Shown: one piece after another, positions 63,711-64,000 of the stretch
Layout: the number at the start of each line of letters is the position of its first letter
How positions within the stretch are numbered: the first letter of the stretch is position 1
Origin: Ferrovibrio sp.
GTDB taxonomy: Bacteria; Pseudomonadota; Alphaproteobacteria; Ferrovibrionales; Ferrovibrionaceae
Reading direction: 5' to 3'
NCBI RefSeq assembly: GCF_017994015.1
Contig: NZ_JAGOLP010000001.1
Location: 186,001-250,000 of the forward strand
Length of the DNA: 64,000 nucleotides
Position numbers and translations under genes: made by a program
The notes under the pieces: model-generated
Database searches by the model: none
What the model was told of the DNA's origin: nothing
The model's input: only the letters and a program-made list of their open reading frames with translations

Positions 63711-63979
63711 TGCTGGTAATCTTCTCGCCGCATGCCTGGGCAGAGTTTCGCCAATTGCAGACCGAAGCGCCAGAACTGGCGCTCAAACTTGGCCTATTGA
63801 TTGACGATATTCGCCGCCATCCCTTTCAGGGCCTGGGCAAGCCGGAACCTTTGCGCCATGACCTGAAAGGCTATTGGTCGCGCCGCATCATTGTCGAACA
63901 CCGGCTGGTTTATCGCGTGGTTGGCAGCGGCAGCGAGCAGCGCGTTGAAATTGCGCAATGCCGCTACCATTACGGCTGA
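63710..63979 (+). CDS. YoeB-type mRNA interferase toxin
   Basis: An 89-residue RelE-superfamily toxin that cleaves mRNA on the ribosome. Typical features: FSPHAWAEFRQLQTE, HPFQGLGKPEPLRHDLKGYW, SRRIIVEHRLVYRV and the C-terminal catalytic region QCRYHYG. Residues expected for activity (Glu in IIVEHR, Arg, terminal His and Tyr) are present. Ends 21 bases before the window edge. Confidence 0.94.
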   Translation: MLVIFSPHAWAEFRQLQTEAPELALKLGLLIDDIRRHPFQGLGKPEPLRHDLKGYWSRRIIVEHRLVYRVVGSGSEQRVEIAQCRYHYG

Positions 63980-64000
63980 GATTCAGCCCTCGCCGCCATT

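Overview
The window is 64 kb of GC-rich (roughly 60-65 % by eye), gene-dense bacterial chromosome. HslVU, the rplU-rpmA-obg-proB-proA-nadD order, a short-form phosphatidylserine decarboxylase next to pssA, a Bug/TctC binding protein and the codon bias all fit an alphaproteobacterium, perhaps of the Rhodospirillales type; no taxon can be fixed from the sequence alone. I saw no rRNA, tRNA or CRISPR array. No gene-free stretch exceeds 300 bases; the longest (about 296 bases, 62052-62347) is filled mostly by a structured repeat element.

Layout. 1-7.9 kb: the end of an acyl-CoA synthetase, a PAS-like protein, hslVU, a membrane diguanylate cyclase, an SDR, an XRE regulator and a periplasmic amino-acid-type binding protein. 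7.9-13.5 kb: a GntR-controlled acid catabolic locus (TctC-like binding protein, IlvD/Edd dehydratase, RraA-like aldolase, and on the other strand a DUF2817 hydrolase) with a perfect palindrome inside the promoter. 13.5-20 kb: two small proteins, then a DeoR-ABC importer-metallophosphodiesterase operon that looks like uptake and cleavage of a phosphorylated compound. 20-28.8 kb: CYTH/CHAD protein, a PAS-PAS hybrid kinase divergent from a lone receiver protein, and a MAPEG-TetR-alkylsulfatase-GMC oxidoreductase group with a promoter/operator. 28.9-31.5 kb: small exported protein, chemoreceptor, Rnk/GreA-like factor. 31.7-36.5 kb: nadD, proA, proB, obg, rpmA, rplU. 36.7-42.7 kb: lipid kinase, TerB-like protein, anchored hydrolase, DinG/XPD-like helicase, S24-type repressor.

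42.8-54.8 kb is the most unusual part: a compact one-strand cassette of podovirus (T7-type) virion genes (connector, scaffold, capsid, tail tubular A and B, internal virion protein, fibre, receptor-binding protein, terminase) with no recognisable integrase, polymerase, replication or lysis gene. Base composition and codon use look like the host's, and an S24 repressor faces it. It is either a stripped prophage or a domesticated short-tailed particle system (gene-transfer-agent-like).

54.8-64 kb: DUF952, 2H phosphoesterase and pyrD in overlapping order, a HicAB toxin-antitoxin pair with a clear operator, an FAH-family hydrolase, an ATM1-type ABC exporter, psd-pssA, a 271-bp element with 31-bp perfect terminal inverted repeats, three small hypothetical proteins, and a YefM/YoeB-type toxin-antitoxin pair with its own operator.
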